Positions 1-6,692 of a DNA stretch of 12,557 nt are shown piece after piece. The DNA lies in assembly GCA_963966275.1 (NCBI GenBank), contig CAWZYQ010000116.1:1-12557 (forward strand). Direction: 5' to 3'. Position 1 is the first letter of the stretch. The number at the start of each line of letters is the position of its first letter. The notes below the pieces were generated by a model. The model did no database searches. It was not told the origin of the DNA and was given only the letters and a program-made list of their open reading frames with translations. Both the position numbers and the translations under genes were made by a program. This stretch comes from UBA10427 sp003500135. GTDB taxonomy: Bacteria > Bacteroidota > Bacteroidia > Cytophagales > Cyclobacteriaceae.

Positions 1-322
1 AATTGGGCTTGTACCATTCCCGGTAGTACTGCAGTCCGAAGTTCAGGGACTGACCCTCGCAGCGATACCGGATAGTAACCTCTGAATAATCAGAGAGGTC
101 CATTTCAGTGTAGGGACTTCGAACCGATGCAAATCCTCCATTGTTTTGAAAAGAGATAGATCCGTTAAAAGAGAGCATATCATCCGAATAACTCGTATTG
201 CCGGTGGACCGGCCACCCATCACTGAGTCGTTCACCGAACTCCAGGAATTTTCTTTAGATTGGCCAAAGTCGATTAGCATAGTTTCCTGAGTAAATAATA
301 AAAAGATCAATAAAGCAACCAT
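1..322 (-). CDS. CIA30 family protein, 3' part beyond the window
   Basis: The frame opens at ATG 322 and stays open to the window edge for 107 codons. An in-frame TAG lies five codons upstream of this ATG, so the start is well bounded. The product begins with a short hydrophobic leader (about residues 2-10, VALLIFLLF). It continues with 'IDFGQSKENSWSSVNDSVM' and 'GGRSTGN', the N-terminal signature of the CIA30 / NDUFAF1-like fold (family motif 'W..vnDgVMGG.S.g'). Later parts read 'GFASVRSPY', 'YSEVTIRYRCEG' and 'LQYYREWYKPN', matching the beta-rich galactose-binding-like core. In bacteria these are small proteins of poorly known function, often annotated as NADH:ubiquinone oxidoreductase complex I intermediate-associated protein 30. 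It has no visible co-transcribed neighbour here, and its upstream side is the repeat-rich spacer. Family assignment is from motif recognition. The C-terminal third or so is missing. Confidence 0.82.
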   Translation of the reverse strand, partial: MVALLIFLLFTQETMLIDFGQSKENSWSSVNDSVMGGRSTGNTSYSDDMLSFNGSISFQNNGGFASVRSPYTEMDLSDYSEVTIRYRCEGQSLNFGLQYYREWYKPN

Positions 323-417
323 ATCGAATATCTAACTTCAAATGAGGTGGGTTGTTTTTATTTTGTAGTTTGGATGACATTTTAAACAGGCTTTAAGTGA
401 ATAGTTAGTTTTCATAG

Positions 418-438
418 TTGCAGTTGACAACACTGCAA
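418..438. repeat. Short inverted repeat, first copy of a two-copy element
   Basis: TTGCAGT (418-424) and ACTGCAA (432-438) form a 7-bp stem around a TGACAAC loop, followed by 'aggcg'. The element at 1134-1157 is a closely related copy sharing the GTTGCAG, TGACAACAC, TGCAA and GGCG segments. Confidence 0.7.
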
Positions 439-450
439 AGGCGTATCTAG

Positions 451-518
451 GTTCAGCAGTTCAAAAGTTCAAGGGTTCAAGGGTTCAGGGTTCGGGGTTT
501 AGAGTTCAGGGTTCAGCG
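451..518. repeat. Degenerate tandem run of ggttca units
   Basis: At least seven loosely heptameric 'gttcagg', 'gttcaag' and 'gttcggg' units follow one another, for example 'agggttcaagggttcaggg'. The period drifts and units are imperfect, so it is low-complexity tandem DNA rather than a CRISPR array: there are no unique spacers between units. No open frame uses it convincingly. Confidence 0.75.
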
Positions 519-578
519 AATGAATTAACTAAGCATTCAACAAGCCCCCGAATCAACCAACTTCCTGAATGAGTGTAA

Positions 579-651
579 AATTCTTTGAGCTTCGAGCTTC
601 GAGCTTCCAGCTTTGAGCTTTAGACATATATAAACAACTCAACGAATCCCC
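579..651. repeat. 'cttcgagc' element, copy A
   Basis: Runs of 'gcttcgagcttcgagcttc' are followed by a segment from 609 to 651 that is identical over 43 nt to 1075-1117 (beginning 'agctttgagctttagac', ending 'aacgaatcccc'). The left, tandem part differs in unit number between copies, while the right part is exactly conserved. Confidence 0.85.
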
Positions 652-758
652 AAACCCCTCATATCCTGCCGCAAGTTTAGCGGAGCGTAACTTGTGGCTA
701 AAATCCTTCAAGTTTTCAACTTGAACTATCGGAATTGCCAGTTTACTCACACTTCCAC

Positions 759-788
759 GATCAGAGTCCCGCCATGCGGACTCTGATC
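759..788. repeat. Perfect 11-bp hairpin repeat element
   Basis: GATCAGAGTCC (759-769) and GGACTCTGATC (778-788) are exact inverted repeats around the 8-nt loop CGCCATGC. The hairpin is followed by 'attattctccat'. A similar 'attctccat' follows the first REP-like hairpin at 903, suggesting a related element class. There is no T-run, so it is not a standard intrinsic terminator. Confidence 0.75.
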
Positions 789-887
789 ATTATTCTCCAT
801 GACATTCAGTACTTTGAAAAGTCCGGTTGTGATGAAATTGGGCTGAAATAAATATCGGAATCAATGATTTTTTCAGAACTTCAACCG

Positions 888-932
888 GGCGTTACAAACG
901 CCATTCTCCATAGCCATGCGTTGCAAACGCAT
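888..932. repeat. REP-like hairpin pair (BIME-like)
   Basis: Two compact palindromes stand in tandem. GGCGTT-ACA-AACGCC occupies 888-902 and ATGCGTT-GCA-AACGCAT occupies 916-932, with 13 nt between them. Both share the GCGTTrCAAACGC core, with three-base loops and 6-bp and 7-bp stems. Paired short hairpins of this kind resemble REP sequences mobilised by RAYT (TnpA-REP) transposases. No such transposase is in this window, so the elements would depend on one elsewhere. Confidence 0.7.
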
Positions 933-990
933 TCAAAATCTCATATGTTTTTGTCGGTATTTTCAGTACATATTATCTGAACCACCTTGC

Positions 991-1012
991 CTCCCGAAGT
1001 TTAGGTAGGGAG
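991..1012. repeat. 'ctcccgaagttta' element, copy 1
   Basis: CTCCC (991-995) and GGGAG (1008-1012) flank 'gaagtttaggta'. The same 22-nt unit recurs at 1283-1304 with a single base difference (ttaggta versus ttatgta), and both are followed by 'gtgaac' or 'ctgaac'. Confidence 0.75.
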
Positions 1013-1020
1013 CTGAACCC

Positions 1021-1117
1021 ATGAACTCTGAGCCAAATTCTTCCAGCTTCGAGCCTCGAGCCTCGAGCAAAAAGAGCTTTGAGCTTTAGACATATATAAA
1101 CAACTCAACGAATCCCC
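1021..1117. repeat. 'cttcgagc' element, copy B
   Basis: Starts 'atgaactctgagc', continues with 'ttccagcttcgagcctcgag', and ends with the 43-nt segment 1075-1117 that is identical to 609-651. The same left part recurs at 1173. An exact 43-nt match in non-coding DNA implies recent duplication or active spread. Confidence 0.85.
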
Positions 1118-1133
1118 GAATCAACCTATTAGA

Positions 1134-1157
1134 GTTGCAGGTGACAACACCTGCAAC
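1134..1157. repeat. Perfect 10-bp inverted repeat, second copy
   Basis: GTTGCAGGTG (1134-1143) and CACCTGCAAC (1148-1157) pair perfectly around the tetraloop ACAA, then 'ggcg' follows. It is the better-preserved relative of 418-438. Confidence 0.8.
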
Positions 1158-1172
1158 GGCGAAAGAAGCGCT

Positions 1173-1250
1173 ATGAACTATGAGCTAATACCTTCCAGCT
1201 TCGAGCCTCGAGCTAAAATTGCTTTCAGCTTTGAGCATATATAAATGAAT
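1173..1250. repeat. 'cttcgagc' element, copy C (degenerate)
   Basis: Begins 'atgaactatgagc', then 'ccttccagcttcgagcctcg', then 'agctttgagc' joined directly to 'atatataaa'. The 'tttagac' stretch present in copies A and B is missing, so it is a shortened variant. Confidence 0.7.
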
Positions 1251-1282
1251 CCACCCATCCGCCAACTTCTTAACTACCCTAT

Positions 1283-1304
1283 CTCCCGAAGTTTATGTAG
1301 GGAG
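1283..1304. repeat. 'ctcccgaagttta' element, copy 2
   Basis: Near-identical to 991-1012, with CTCCC and GGGAG arms around 'gaagtttatgta'. It lies about 130 nt before the start of the membrane protein gene and could sit in its 5' leader. Confidence 0.7.
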
Positions 1305-1434
1305 GTGAACTTATAAACCAATCAACCGTCCAGCATGCCTTTCATTCCATTGTAATTATCATTAATTTAGATAGAGCAACAGGGTGCTATGCACACAACG
1401 AACAATGAACACCAAAGATTTTCGTGGGATCAAT

Positions 1435-2097
1435 ATGAATTTGTCCTACTACCTGATCAGAGAGATCATTGGCTGGACGGGATTAGCATTCCCCTGGCTT
1501 TTGATCATTGCCGCGCTCATTCACGATAGTTCAGCCGAATATTTTTATCAGCCTTCCATCAGCGATTATTACTACACCGTTTCCGGTGTTTTATTTATTG
1601 GTTTTTTAACGTTGATTGGCGTTTTTCTGATTTCCTATCGCGGATATAAGCCGGAGTCCGGTGAGTTTAGCGACAATATAATCACCTGGGTTGGGGGCAT
1701 TCTCATTCTGGTTGTCGCCCTGGTGCCCACACCCTACATGGGTTGTTTAAATGATTGCCCGACGCCCATTTGCCATGAAAGCAATGCGTGGGGACTGTTG
1801 CATTTCGGTGCGGCTGTGGGTTTTTTCATTGCTATGAGCTACATGTCCCTTAAAAAGTTCACGAAGGGCGATACGCCTTTTTCCAGTGACAAATTAAAGC
1901 GGAACAGGATCTACCGGTTTTGCGGATGGGGCATGGTAGCTGTATTGGCACTTTCCGGTATTTTGATAGTAGCATTTAAGGCCAATGAAAAATGGGACCA
2001 CATGATCTTTTGGGTGGAAGTAATCATGCTCACCCTCTTTGGCATTAGCTGGCTGGTTAAGGGAAAGGGATTGAAAAGATTGGGGATGACAATTTGA
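1435..2097 (+). CDS. Six-TM membrane protein of unknown function
   Basis: I start it at ATG 1435 (220 aa), preceded by 'gtggga', because the first membrane segment begins about ten residues in. In-frame ATG 1405 and GTG 1384 would add 10 or 17 polar residues and cannot be excluded. Predicted membrane segments lie near residues 12-30, 49-68, 83-101, 120-140, 163-182 and 190-207. A conserved-looking 'SISDYYYT' (41-48) sits just before TM2, and 'LLHFGAA' (121-127) lies in TM4. The loop between TM3 and TM4 has three cysteines (residues 104, 108, 113), which could form a disulfide or bind metal. The motifs recall small DUF998-type proteins, but I do not assign a function. The serine hydrolase gene follows 55 nt downstream on the same strand, so the two may share a transcript. 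Confidence 0.8.
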   Translation: MNLSYYLIREIIGWTGLAFPWLLIIAALIHDSSAEYFYQPSISDYYYTVSGVLFIGFLTLIGVFLISYRGYKPESGEFSDNIITWVGGILILVVALVPTPYMGCLNDCPTPICHESNAWGLLHFGAAVGFFIAMSYMSLKKFTKGDTPFSSDKLKRNRIYRFCGWGMVAVLALSGILIVAFKANEKWDHMIFWVEVIMLTLFGISWLVKGKGLKRLGMTI

Positions 2098-2152
2098 AGC
2101 TCTGGAAAGAATTCCTGAAGAAGACCTTTGCAGGTAACTTAATTGAAAAAAT

Positions 2153-3268
2153 ATGTATTCAAACCTTTCTTTAGTAATGTGTTTGAACCCAGGGTTTAAT
2201 AAAGGGATCACCAATGGAATATTGAAATGGATATTTGTTTTTCTTTTTCCACTATTTTTTTCCTTTCCGGTTTTTGGCCAGTACCACATAACAGAGACAT
2301 TACAAGGGAAAATTGATTCAATAGTATATCAAATAAATGATCAGTATGATTTAACTGGGTTGTCAATAGGGCTTGTTTCTGACGACACTATTGTTTATCA
2401 AAAAGGATATGGAGTTGTTAAAATTGAACTAAATAATGACGTTACGGCAAACTCCGTCTTTCATACCGCTTCAATCAGTAAGCTTTTTACTGCGCAGGCG
2501 GTTGTTCAACTCGTCAACTCTAACCTGATATCTTTCGATGACTTACTAATTGAACTAGCACCTGAATTGCAGTTTAGAAATGCGTGGGCAAAAGAAATCA
2601 AGATCAGGCATTTATTATCGCATACTTCCGGCCTTCCTGATGTAAAAAAATATAAATGGCATCAACACAATCAATCTGAAAGCGCATTGAAAGAATATAT
2701 TCAAAAGCAAAAACTAAAATCATCCTATCAACCTGGATTAAAATATCAATACAGCAATCTGGGTTATGAGATTTTGGGATATCTGATAGAAAAAACTACT
2801 GATCAGTCATTTGAAGATTTTGCTAAGGAAAATGTTTTGCTTCCGGCTAACATGCTCATCAGTGATTTCAGGTATTATAAAATTCCCGACTCATTGAGAA
2901 CCTGGCCACATACCAAAAAGGGATCCTCGGGCCGAATCATTACAAGGGAACACTATCCATACAACAGAATGCATGTCCCCAGCAGTACACTCAATTCTTC
3001 GGCCCATGAGCTTTGTTTGTGGATGATCCATTTTCTAAAGGATGTTTATCCTGAATTAGAGAAGCAACCATTATATGGTTTTCAGCAATATGATTTTAAA
3101 TCCTTCGAGGCAGTGGGGCATTTTGGTGGAGATAAAGGTTTTCGAAGTTTTCTCATGATGGTTCCTGACAAAGAAATAGGATTGATTTTATTAGGAAATT
3201 GTGATTACAACGAAGATTACCGTCAGGAAATAGTACTGCCCATAGCTCAAATTTTGCTTGATCAATAG
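2153..3268 (+). CDS. Exported serine hydrolase, class C beta-lactamase fold
   Basis: This is a 371-aa protein of the beta-lactamase / D-alanyl-D-alanine carboxypeptidase-like superfamily (PF00144 type). A hydrophobic segment (about residues 24-42, ending 'FPVFGQ') looks like a signal peptide cleaved before the Gln. The catalytic S-x-x-K motif is S107-I-S-K110, in 'FHTASISKLFTAQ'. The Y-x-N motif is Y200-S-N202. The third element is 'GHFGG' with H323, in the position of the KTG/HTG triad. 'LLSHTSGLPD' (154-163) is a hallmark of the family. All three active-site motifs are present, so it is probably an active peptidase or esterase acting outside the cytoplasm; the substrate is unknown and it need not confer beta-lactam resistance. 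ATG 2177 is an alternative start. Length is normal for a single-domain member. Confidence 0.9.
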   Translation: MYSNLSLVMCLNPGFNKGITNGILKWIFVFLFPLFFSFPVFGQYHITETLQGKIDSIVYQINDQYDLTGLSIGLVSDDTIVYQKGYGVVKIELNNDVTANSVFHTASISKLFTAQAVVQLVNSNLISFDDLLIELAPELQFRNAWAKEIKIRHLLSHTSGLPDVKKYKWHQHNQSESALKEYIQKQKLKSSYQPGLKYQYSNLGYEILGYLIEKTTDQSFEDFAKENVLLPANMLISDFRYYKIPDSLRTWPHTKKGSSGRIITREHYPYNRMHVPSSTLNSSAHELCLWMIHFLKDVYPELEKQPLYGFQQYDFKSFEAVGHFGGDKGFRSFLMMVPDKEIGLILLGNCDYNEDYRQEIVLPIAQILLDQ

Positions 3269-3746
3269 TTTGGCGTAAGAATACAATCTCAATAAGATGG
3301 AGTGTTGATAGTGGGTCTTATTGAATTCAATATGGAGCAACATCCTTTTTAGCAATAAAATAGTTATTTGAATCAACTTATTCCTACAGGTATCCACTAT
3401 CGAAGATCGATCGGAATATAAGCCACCATTTTTGAGCTTTTCGGACAACCCATTTACTCAACGTGTACAGAAATTTATCTAAGGGGATTGAATCAGCTAT
3501 CCATCCAATTAAAACCTTTTAAAATTGCCCATCAATTTTTTACTCACAGATTATGATCGCTAATGGTGATACAATTGCTTCACCCTTCTATATGTTGTTC
3601 ACCAACAAGTATTGATCTTGTCCGGAACCTTGGGTAGTCATGGTATGAGAGCGGCCACATGAATTTCCCAAAAGCCAAATTTTTTCAATAAGCCTGTAAC
3701 AATTTTAAGCTTTTCGGATCAAAGGGGAAATTTAAATTTATTAATC
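3269..3746. other. 478-bp spacer with no gene seen
   Basis: No credible coding frame: the 85-aa minus-strand frame at 3191-3448 overlaps the hydrolase end and has no recognisable features. A 9-bp perfect inverted repeat, TCAATAAGA (3289-3297) and TCTTATTGA (3316-3324) with an 18-nt spacer, lies just after the hydrolase stop. It might act as a weak transcription end signal, although no T-run follows. The 11-mer 'agcttttcgga' occurs at 3435-3445 and again at 3708-3718, just before the next gene. The 3' end is very AT-rich ('aaatttaaatttatt') and is the likely promoter/leader region of the downstream operon. Confidence 0.6.
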
Positions 3747-4589
3747 ATGAAAAAAACGCTAATTATTATTTCAATGCTATTGTATACAGGTTTCGTATTT
3801 GGCAACCCGCCTGTTTATATCGATAAAGCAGGCGAGGGAAAACCCATCTTATTCCTACCCGGATTTACAACTCCGGGCTCAGTATGGGATGAAACGATCG
3901 AAAATCTGACTGGTGATTACGAAACGTATCAGGTGAGTTATGCCGGTTTTAACGGGCTGGCGCCTATCGACACGCCCTGGTATGAATCGATCAGGCGACA
4001 TCTAATTGAATATGTGAGCCAATCCGGATTGACCGAACTGACCATTGTCGGCCATAGTATGGGAGGTAACTTTGCCGTGGAGTTGGCGGCAGAACTGGAT
4101 GAACAGGTTGTAGGCCTCATCCTGGTGGATGCGCTACCCTGTATGCGCGAAGTGATGATGCCTGGCGTTCCGGCCACTTCCATAAGTTATAACAGTCCTT
4201 ATAACAACAATATGCTGGCGATGTCGTCTGCGGATTTTGAACAATTTGCCGCAAATATGGCGAGAAATATGAATTACAATGAAAGTAAAATGGAAGAGCT
4301 GTCCCGTTGGTCTATTGAAGCTGATCGCAAAACATATATATATGGATACACGGAATTGCTTAAACTCGATTTACGTCCCCGTCTTTCTGAGGTCCAGACC
4401 AACACACTGATCCTCGGGGCGACTTTCCCCACGAAAGAAATGACGGAACAGACATTTCAAAAGCAATATGCTAATTTGCCAAATAAAACCATTGCCCTGG
4501 CAGATGACAGTAAGCACTTTATTATGTTTGATCAGCCGGAATGGTTCTACAAGCAAATCAATACATACCTGGAAGAGAATGACCGATAA
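3747..4589 (+). CDS. Secreted alpha/beta hydrolase, first gene of a sigma-factor operon
   Basis: This is a 280-aa protein. Residues 1-19 (MKK, hydrophobic core, ending 'FVFG') look like a signal peptide. The fold is alpha/beta hydrolase: oxyanion-region 'LFLPGF' (35-40), nucleophile elbow 'VGHSMGG' with Ser104, 'LILVDALP' (124-131), and a C-terminal 'DSKHFIMFDQPEWF' carrying the catalytic His257. The usual acid position after the late beta strand reads 'LILGATFPTK' with no Asp/Glu, so the acid may be elsewhere (Asp128 is a candidate) or the subfamily differs. Substrate is unknown. Its stop overlaps the start of the sigma-factor gene by 11 nt, so the two are very probably translated from one mRNA. 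Pairing a secreted hydrolase with an ECF sigma gene suggests an envelope role, which is inference. Confidence 0.88.
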   Translation: MKKTLIIISMLLYTGFVFGNPPVYIDKAGEGKPILFLPGFTTPGSVWDETIENLTGDYETYQVSYAGFNGLAPIDTPWYESIRRHLIEYVSQSGLTELTIVGHSMGGNFAVELAAELDEQVVGLILVDALPCMREVMMPGVPATSISYNSPYNNNMLAMSSADFEQFAANMARNMNYNESKMEELSRWSIEADRKTYIYGYTELLKLDLRPRLSEVQTNTLILGATFPTKEMTEQTFQKQYANLPNKTIALADDSKHFIMFDQPEWFYKQINTYLEENDR

Positions 4590-5073
4590 CACTCAAATCT
4601 TCGAGCGCCTGTACAAAGATTACCACGCCATGGTGCATCAGGTATGCATGGGTTTTGTGAAAGGTCAAAAAGACCAGGCGAAGGATTTGACGCAGGAAAC
4701 ATTCATCAATACCTGGAGGGCCCTGGATAATTTCAAAGGGGCCTCCGGGTATAAAACATGGATTTACCGCATCACCGTTAATACCTGTCTGAAATACATC
4801 AGGGATCATAAAAAGAAAGATCAGGTAACATTTGATCAGCACGAAAACATTCAGGCACATGAGGAGCAGGCCCCTGTTGAAGACCCGAAGCACAACCAGC
4901 TCTATATGGCCATTGGTCATTTGGAAGGGCTGGACCGGCTCATCATCATGATGGTGTTAGATGAATTGAACTACGAAGAAATCTCGGAAGTGGTAGGGAT
5001 CAGCGAAGGTAACCTTCGCGTCAAGATCCACCGGATTAAAAAACGACTTAAAAAGATATTAGAAAATGAGTGA
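4579..5073 (+). CDS. ECF-type RNA polymerase sigma factor
   Basis: A 164-aa sigma-70 family protein of ECF size. Region 2 is seen at about residues 7-77: 'LYKDYHAMVHQVC', then 'DLTQETFINTWRAL' (37-50) for core binding, then 'YKTWIYRITVNTCLKYIR' for -10 recognition. A short acidic linker follows. Region 4 is at about 107-162: 'LDRLIIMMVLDELNYEEIS' and the helix-turn-helix 'VVGISEGNLRVKIHRIKKRL'. The start ATG 4579 lies inside the end of the hydrolase gene; the frame is open upstream to 4468, but that stretch is the out-of-frame hydrolase and does not look like sigma sequence. The 3' end overlaps the next gene by 8 nt (ATGAGTGA). Both overlaps indicate translational coupling. The likely control is sequestration by the membrane protein that follows. 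Confidence 0.93.
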   Translation: MTDNTQIFERLYKDYHAMVHQVCMGFVKGQKDQAKDLTQETFINTWRALDNFKGASGYKTWIYRITVNTCLKYIRDHKKKDQVTFDQHENIQAHEEQAPVEDPKHNQLYMAIGHLEGLDRLIIMMVLDELNYEEISEVVGISEGNLRVKIHRIKKRLKKILENE

Positions 5074-5671
5074 TATACTGGACGACTTACAAAATATGTG
5101 GGATGATGCCAAAAAGGATAAAAACGAACATTCCTTAAGTGCAAAAGATCTCATCGCGCTTTCAAAACAGAAAATGAGGAAAGCGGTATGGATGCAGGTA
5201 GGCGCCATTGCAATACTGACTATTACGCTTTTAGGTATTTCAGCATTTTTCATTTATGTGGCGCAATTTCGCAACCTACTTAGCCATATAGGCATCTTCC
5301 TGATGACCGGGGGCCTGGTCGTAAGGATATTGATTGAAGTGTATAGCATCTATCGGTCTTCAAAGATTGATCTTGGCCTTACTGCTTCAAATGTGAATAA
5401 GCGTTATCTCAATTTCTTTGAATATCGCAGTCGCATACATGGCCCGGTAACTGTTGGCATACTAGCGGCCTATTCCGTTGGGTTTTATTTACTGATTCCG
5501 GGGTTTGCCAACTATTTCAGCACGGTTGAAGTCACGCTTATTGCGCTTTCATACCTTCTGGCGGCAGCTATATTCGGTTATTTTATCAGAAAAGGCATAC
5601 GAGATGAAATGGAATTGCTCCGTTCGGTTTTACAACTACAGGACGAGATGGCAGATGAAAAAAGCTTTTAA
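5066..5671 (+). CDS. Four-TM protein coupled to the sigma factor, possible anti-sigma
   Basis: A 201-aa protein with a charged cytoplasmic N-terminus (1-40, 'MSDILDDLQNMWDDAKK') followed by four predicted membrane helices near 41-66, 72-95, 124-147 and 152-175. A charged helical C-terminus ends it ('RDEMELLRSVLQLQDEMADE'). The N-terminal helix before the first TM is where anti-sigma factors of Bacteroidota usually hold their sigma partner. Its start codon overlaps the sigma stop (8 nt), which is the usual layout of sigma/anti-sigma pairs. It has no zinc-finger motif (HxxxCxxC), so it is not a classic ZAS anti-sigma. I do not recognise a named family; the anti-sigma role is inferred from context. 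A terminator hairpin follows about 50 nt downstream, so it ends the operon. Confidence 0.85.
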   Translation: MSDILDDLQNMWDDAKKDKNEHSLSAKDLIALSKQKMRKAVWMQVGAIAILTITLLGISAFFIYVAQFRNLLSHIGIFLMTGGLVVRILIEVYSIYRSSKIDLGLTASNVNKRYLNFFEYRSRIHGPVTVGILAAYSVGFYLLIPGFANYFSTVEVTLIALSYLLAAAIFGYFIRKGIRDEMELLRSVLQLQDEMADEKSF

Positions 5672-5724
5672 TTGTAGGTTTATTGATTGTCATTATAAAG
5701 TAACGTTATACCGTGAATCAAAGC

Positions 5725-5755
5725 AAAAGCTACAGGAATTACTCCTGCAGCTTTT
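5725..5755. terminator. Bidirectional intrinsic terminator between convergent genes
   Basis: AAAAGCT (5725-5731) pairs with AGCTTTT (5749-5755), and CAGGA (5733-5737) pairs with TCCTG (5743-5747). One A/C mismatch interrupts the stem and the loop is ATTAC. The A-run and T-run at the stem ends let it work in both directions. It lies between the sigma operon (+) and the broken lipoprotein gene (-). Confidence 0.85.
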
Positions 5756-5813
5756 CAGATGGGATAATTGAGAATTAGAGATACTAATCTTTATTCATTC
5801 AAATCAGCAATAT

Positions 5814-6692
5814 TTATTTCATCGCGGTACCAGAGGGAAATGAACCCAGGTTTTGACTTAGGTCGTAGGTGAAATGATCCATGGCATCGGCAGCAATACT
5901 TCCTACAAGTGGTTTTAGCACAAAGGGTGCCGGACTATTATCCGGGTCAGGTTCGATGCTGATCACTGCCGTACCATCCCGAATGTCGGTGGGGAAGGTT
6001 AGTCCTGATGGGGCGTTCATAAGAAAGTCTTCACCCGGAAAAGGAGGTCCAGGATCTACTCCGCTAAACGGAGCCGCTTCATCCATTTCATCCACTGCGG
6101 TGAAAGTGCCGCTAGTTACGGGCTGACCATCGATAACGGTCCAGCCCTCTTACTTCCAACCAGCGGGAAGCATGGGAAGCGTAAGACCTGCAGCAGGAGA
6201 CCCTCCGGTAAGGTCCAGAAACCAGATGCCACTGTTTTCATTCGTTTCATCACCATTGGTAGGTGTGGCAAGGATGTAATTACCGGCAGCTTCTGAAAAA
6301 TCATCGCCTATTGCTGCGCCATGACCAACAGTCAAACTTGCATTGTCACCGGAAAAGTCGCCCGCCAATATATGCACATCACTTGGCGCTGGATCACTAT
6401 CAGGCACGGGCTCAATGGTTAGCACAAAAGTAGTGGCATTTTCCAGGTAAGAAGCATCGAATGTGAAGCTGTTTTCAGAAAGATTGCCGTTTTCATCCAC
6501 GGTAAACGTACCTGTTGTAACCGGACTGCCGTCAACGATCAACCACCCTTCATAAATGGCAGTGTTTCCTAGATCTTCCAGTCCGGAGATATTCAGTTCG
6601 AGGCCTCTTTCGGAATTAGTGTCATCATCTTCATTGCAGCCTCCCAAAAGGAGTATCGATAAAGTAGCTGAAACCAATAATAACTTTTTCAT
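5814..6692 (-). pseudogene. Lipoprotein with two RskA-like repeats, broken by in-frame TAA
   Basis: ATG 6692 starts a lipoprotein signal ('LLLGGC', lipidated Cys19). An acidic linker follows, then a first repeat containing 'YEGWLIVDGSPVTTGTFTV' and 'VLTIEPVPDSDPAPS'. The frame meets TAA at 6150-6152 (codon 181), straight after 'LPAGWK'. The same frame then continues without another stop to 5814 as a second repeat: 'EGWTVIDGQPVTSGTF', 'VISIEPDPDNSPAPF', ending 'NLGSFPSGTAMK'. By comparison with repeat 1 ('IYEGW'), the stop replaces a Tyr codon (TAT/TAC to TAA). The intact protein would be 292 aa with two domains of the type often annotated as anti-sigma-K (RskA C-terminal) like. Residues 1-180 may still be made as a lipidated one-domain product. 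It is transcribed divergently from the broken two-component system and ends at the shared terminator 5725-5755. Confidence 0.85.

Larger units (their letters stand above)
323..1434. other. Long non-coding spacer built of mixed repeats
   Basis: About 1.1 kb without a credible gene lies between the CIA30 gene (-) and the membrane protein (+). It is a mosaic of short repeat families listed separately: an inverted repeat seen twice, a ggttca-type tandem run, a 'cttcgagc' element in three copies, an 11-bp hairpin, a REP-like pair, and a 'ctcccgaagttta' element in two copies. A related sequence at about 661-697 ('ccgcaagtttagcggag') may be a diverged third copy of the last element. Small open frames here, such as 553-750 on the minus strand, are translations of the repeats themselves. 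Promoters for both flanking genes must lie here, but I cannot point to a convincing one. Confidence 0.8.

Noticed and set aside
451..518. CRISPR-like array
   Set aside because: Units are 6-8 nt, degenerate and contiguous, with no unique spacers and no cas genes.
553..750. 65-aa minus-strand open frame in the repeat island
   Set aside because: Its sequence is largely the translation of the 'cttcgagc' repeat and copy A; no domain, no signal, no conserved start context.
1894..2289. 131-aa minus-strand frame
   Set aside because: Antisense shadow of the membrane protein and hydrolase genes.
3289..3324. Inverted repeat after the serine hydrolase as a firm terminator
   Set aside because: The 9-bp stem has an 18-nt loop and no T-run, so it was only mentioned in the spacer entry.
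3191..3448. 85-aa minus-strand frame after the serine hydrolase
   Set aside because: Overlaps the real gene end, has an odd composition and no recognisable motif.
4468..4578. 37-residue N-terminal extension of the first sigma factor
   Set aside because: It is the hydrolase coding sequence in another frame and has no sigma-like residues; ATG 4579 fits family length.
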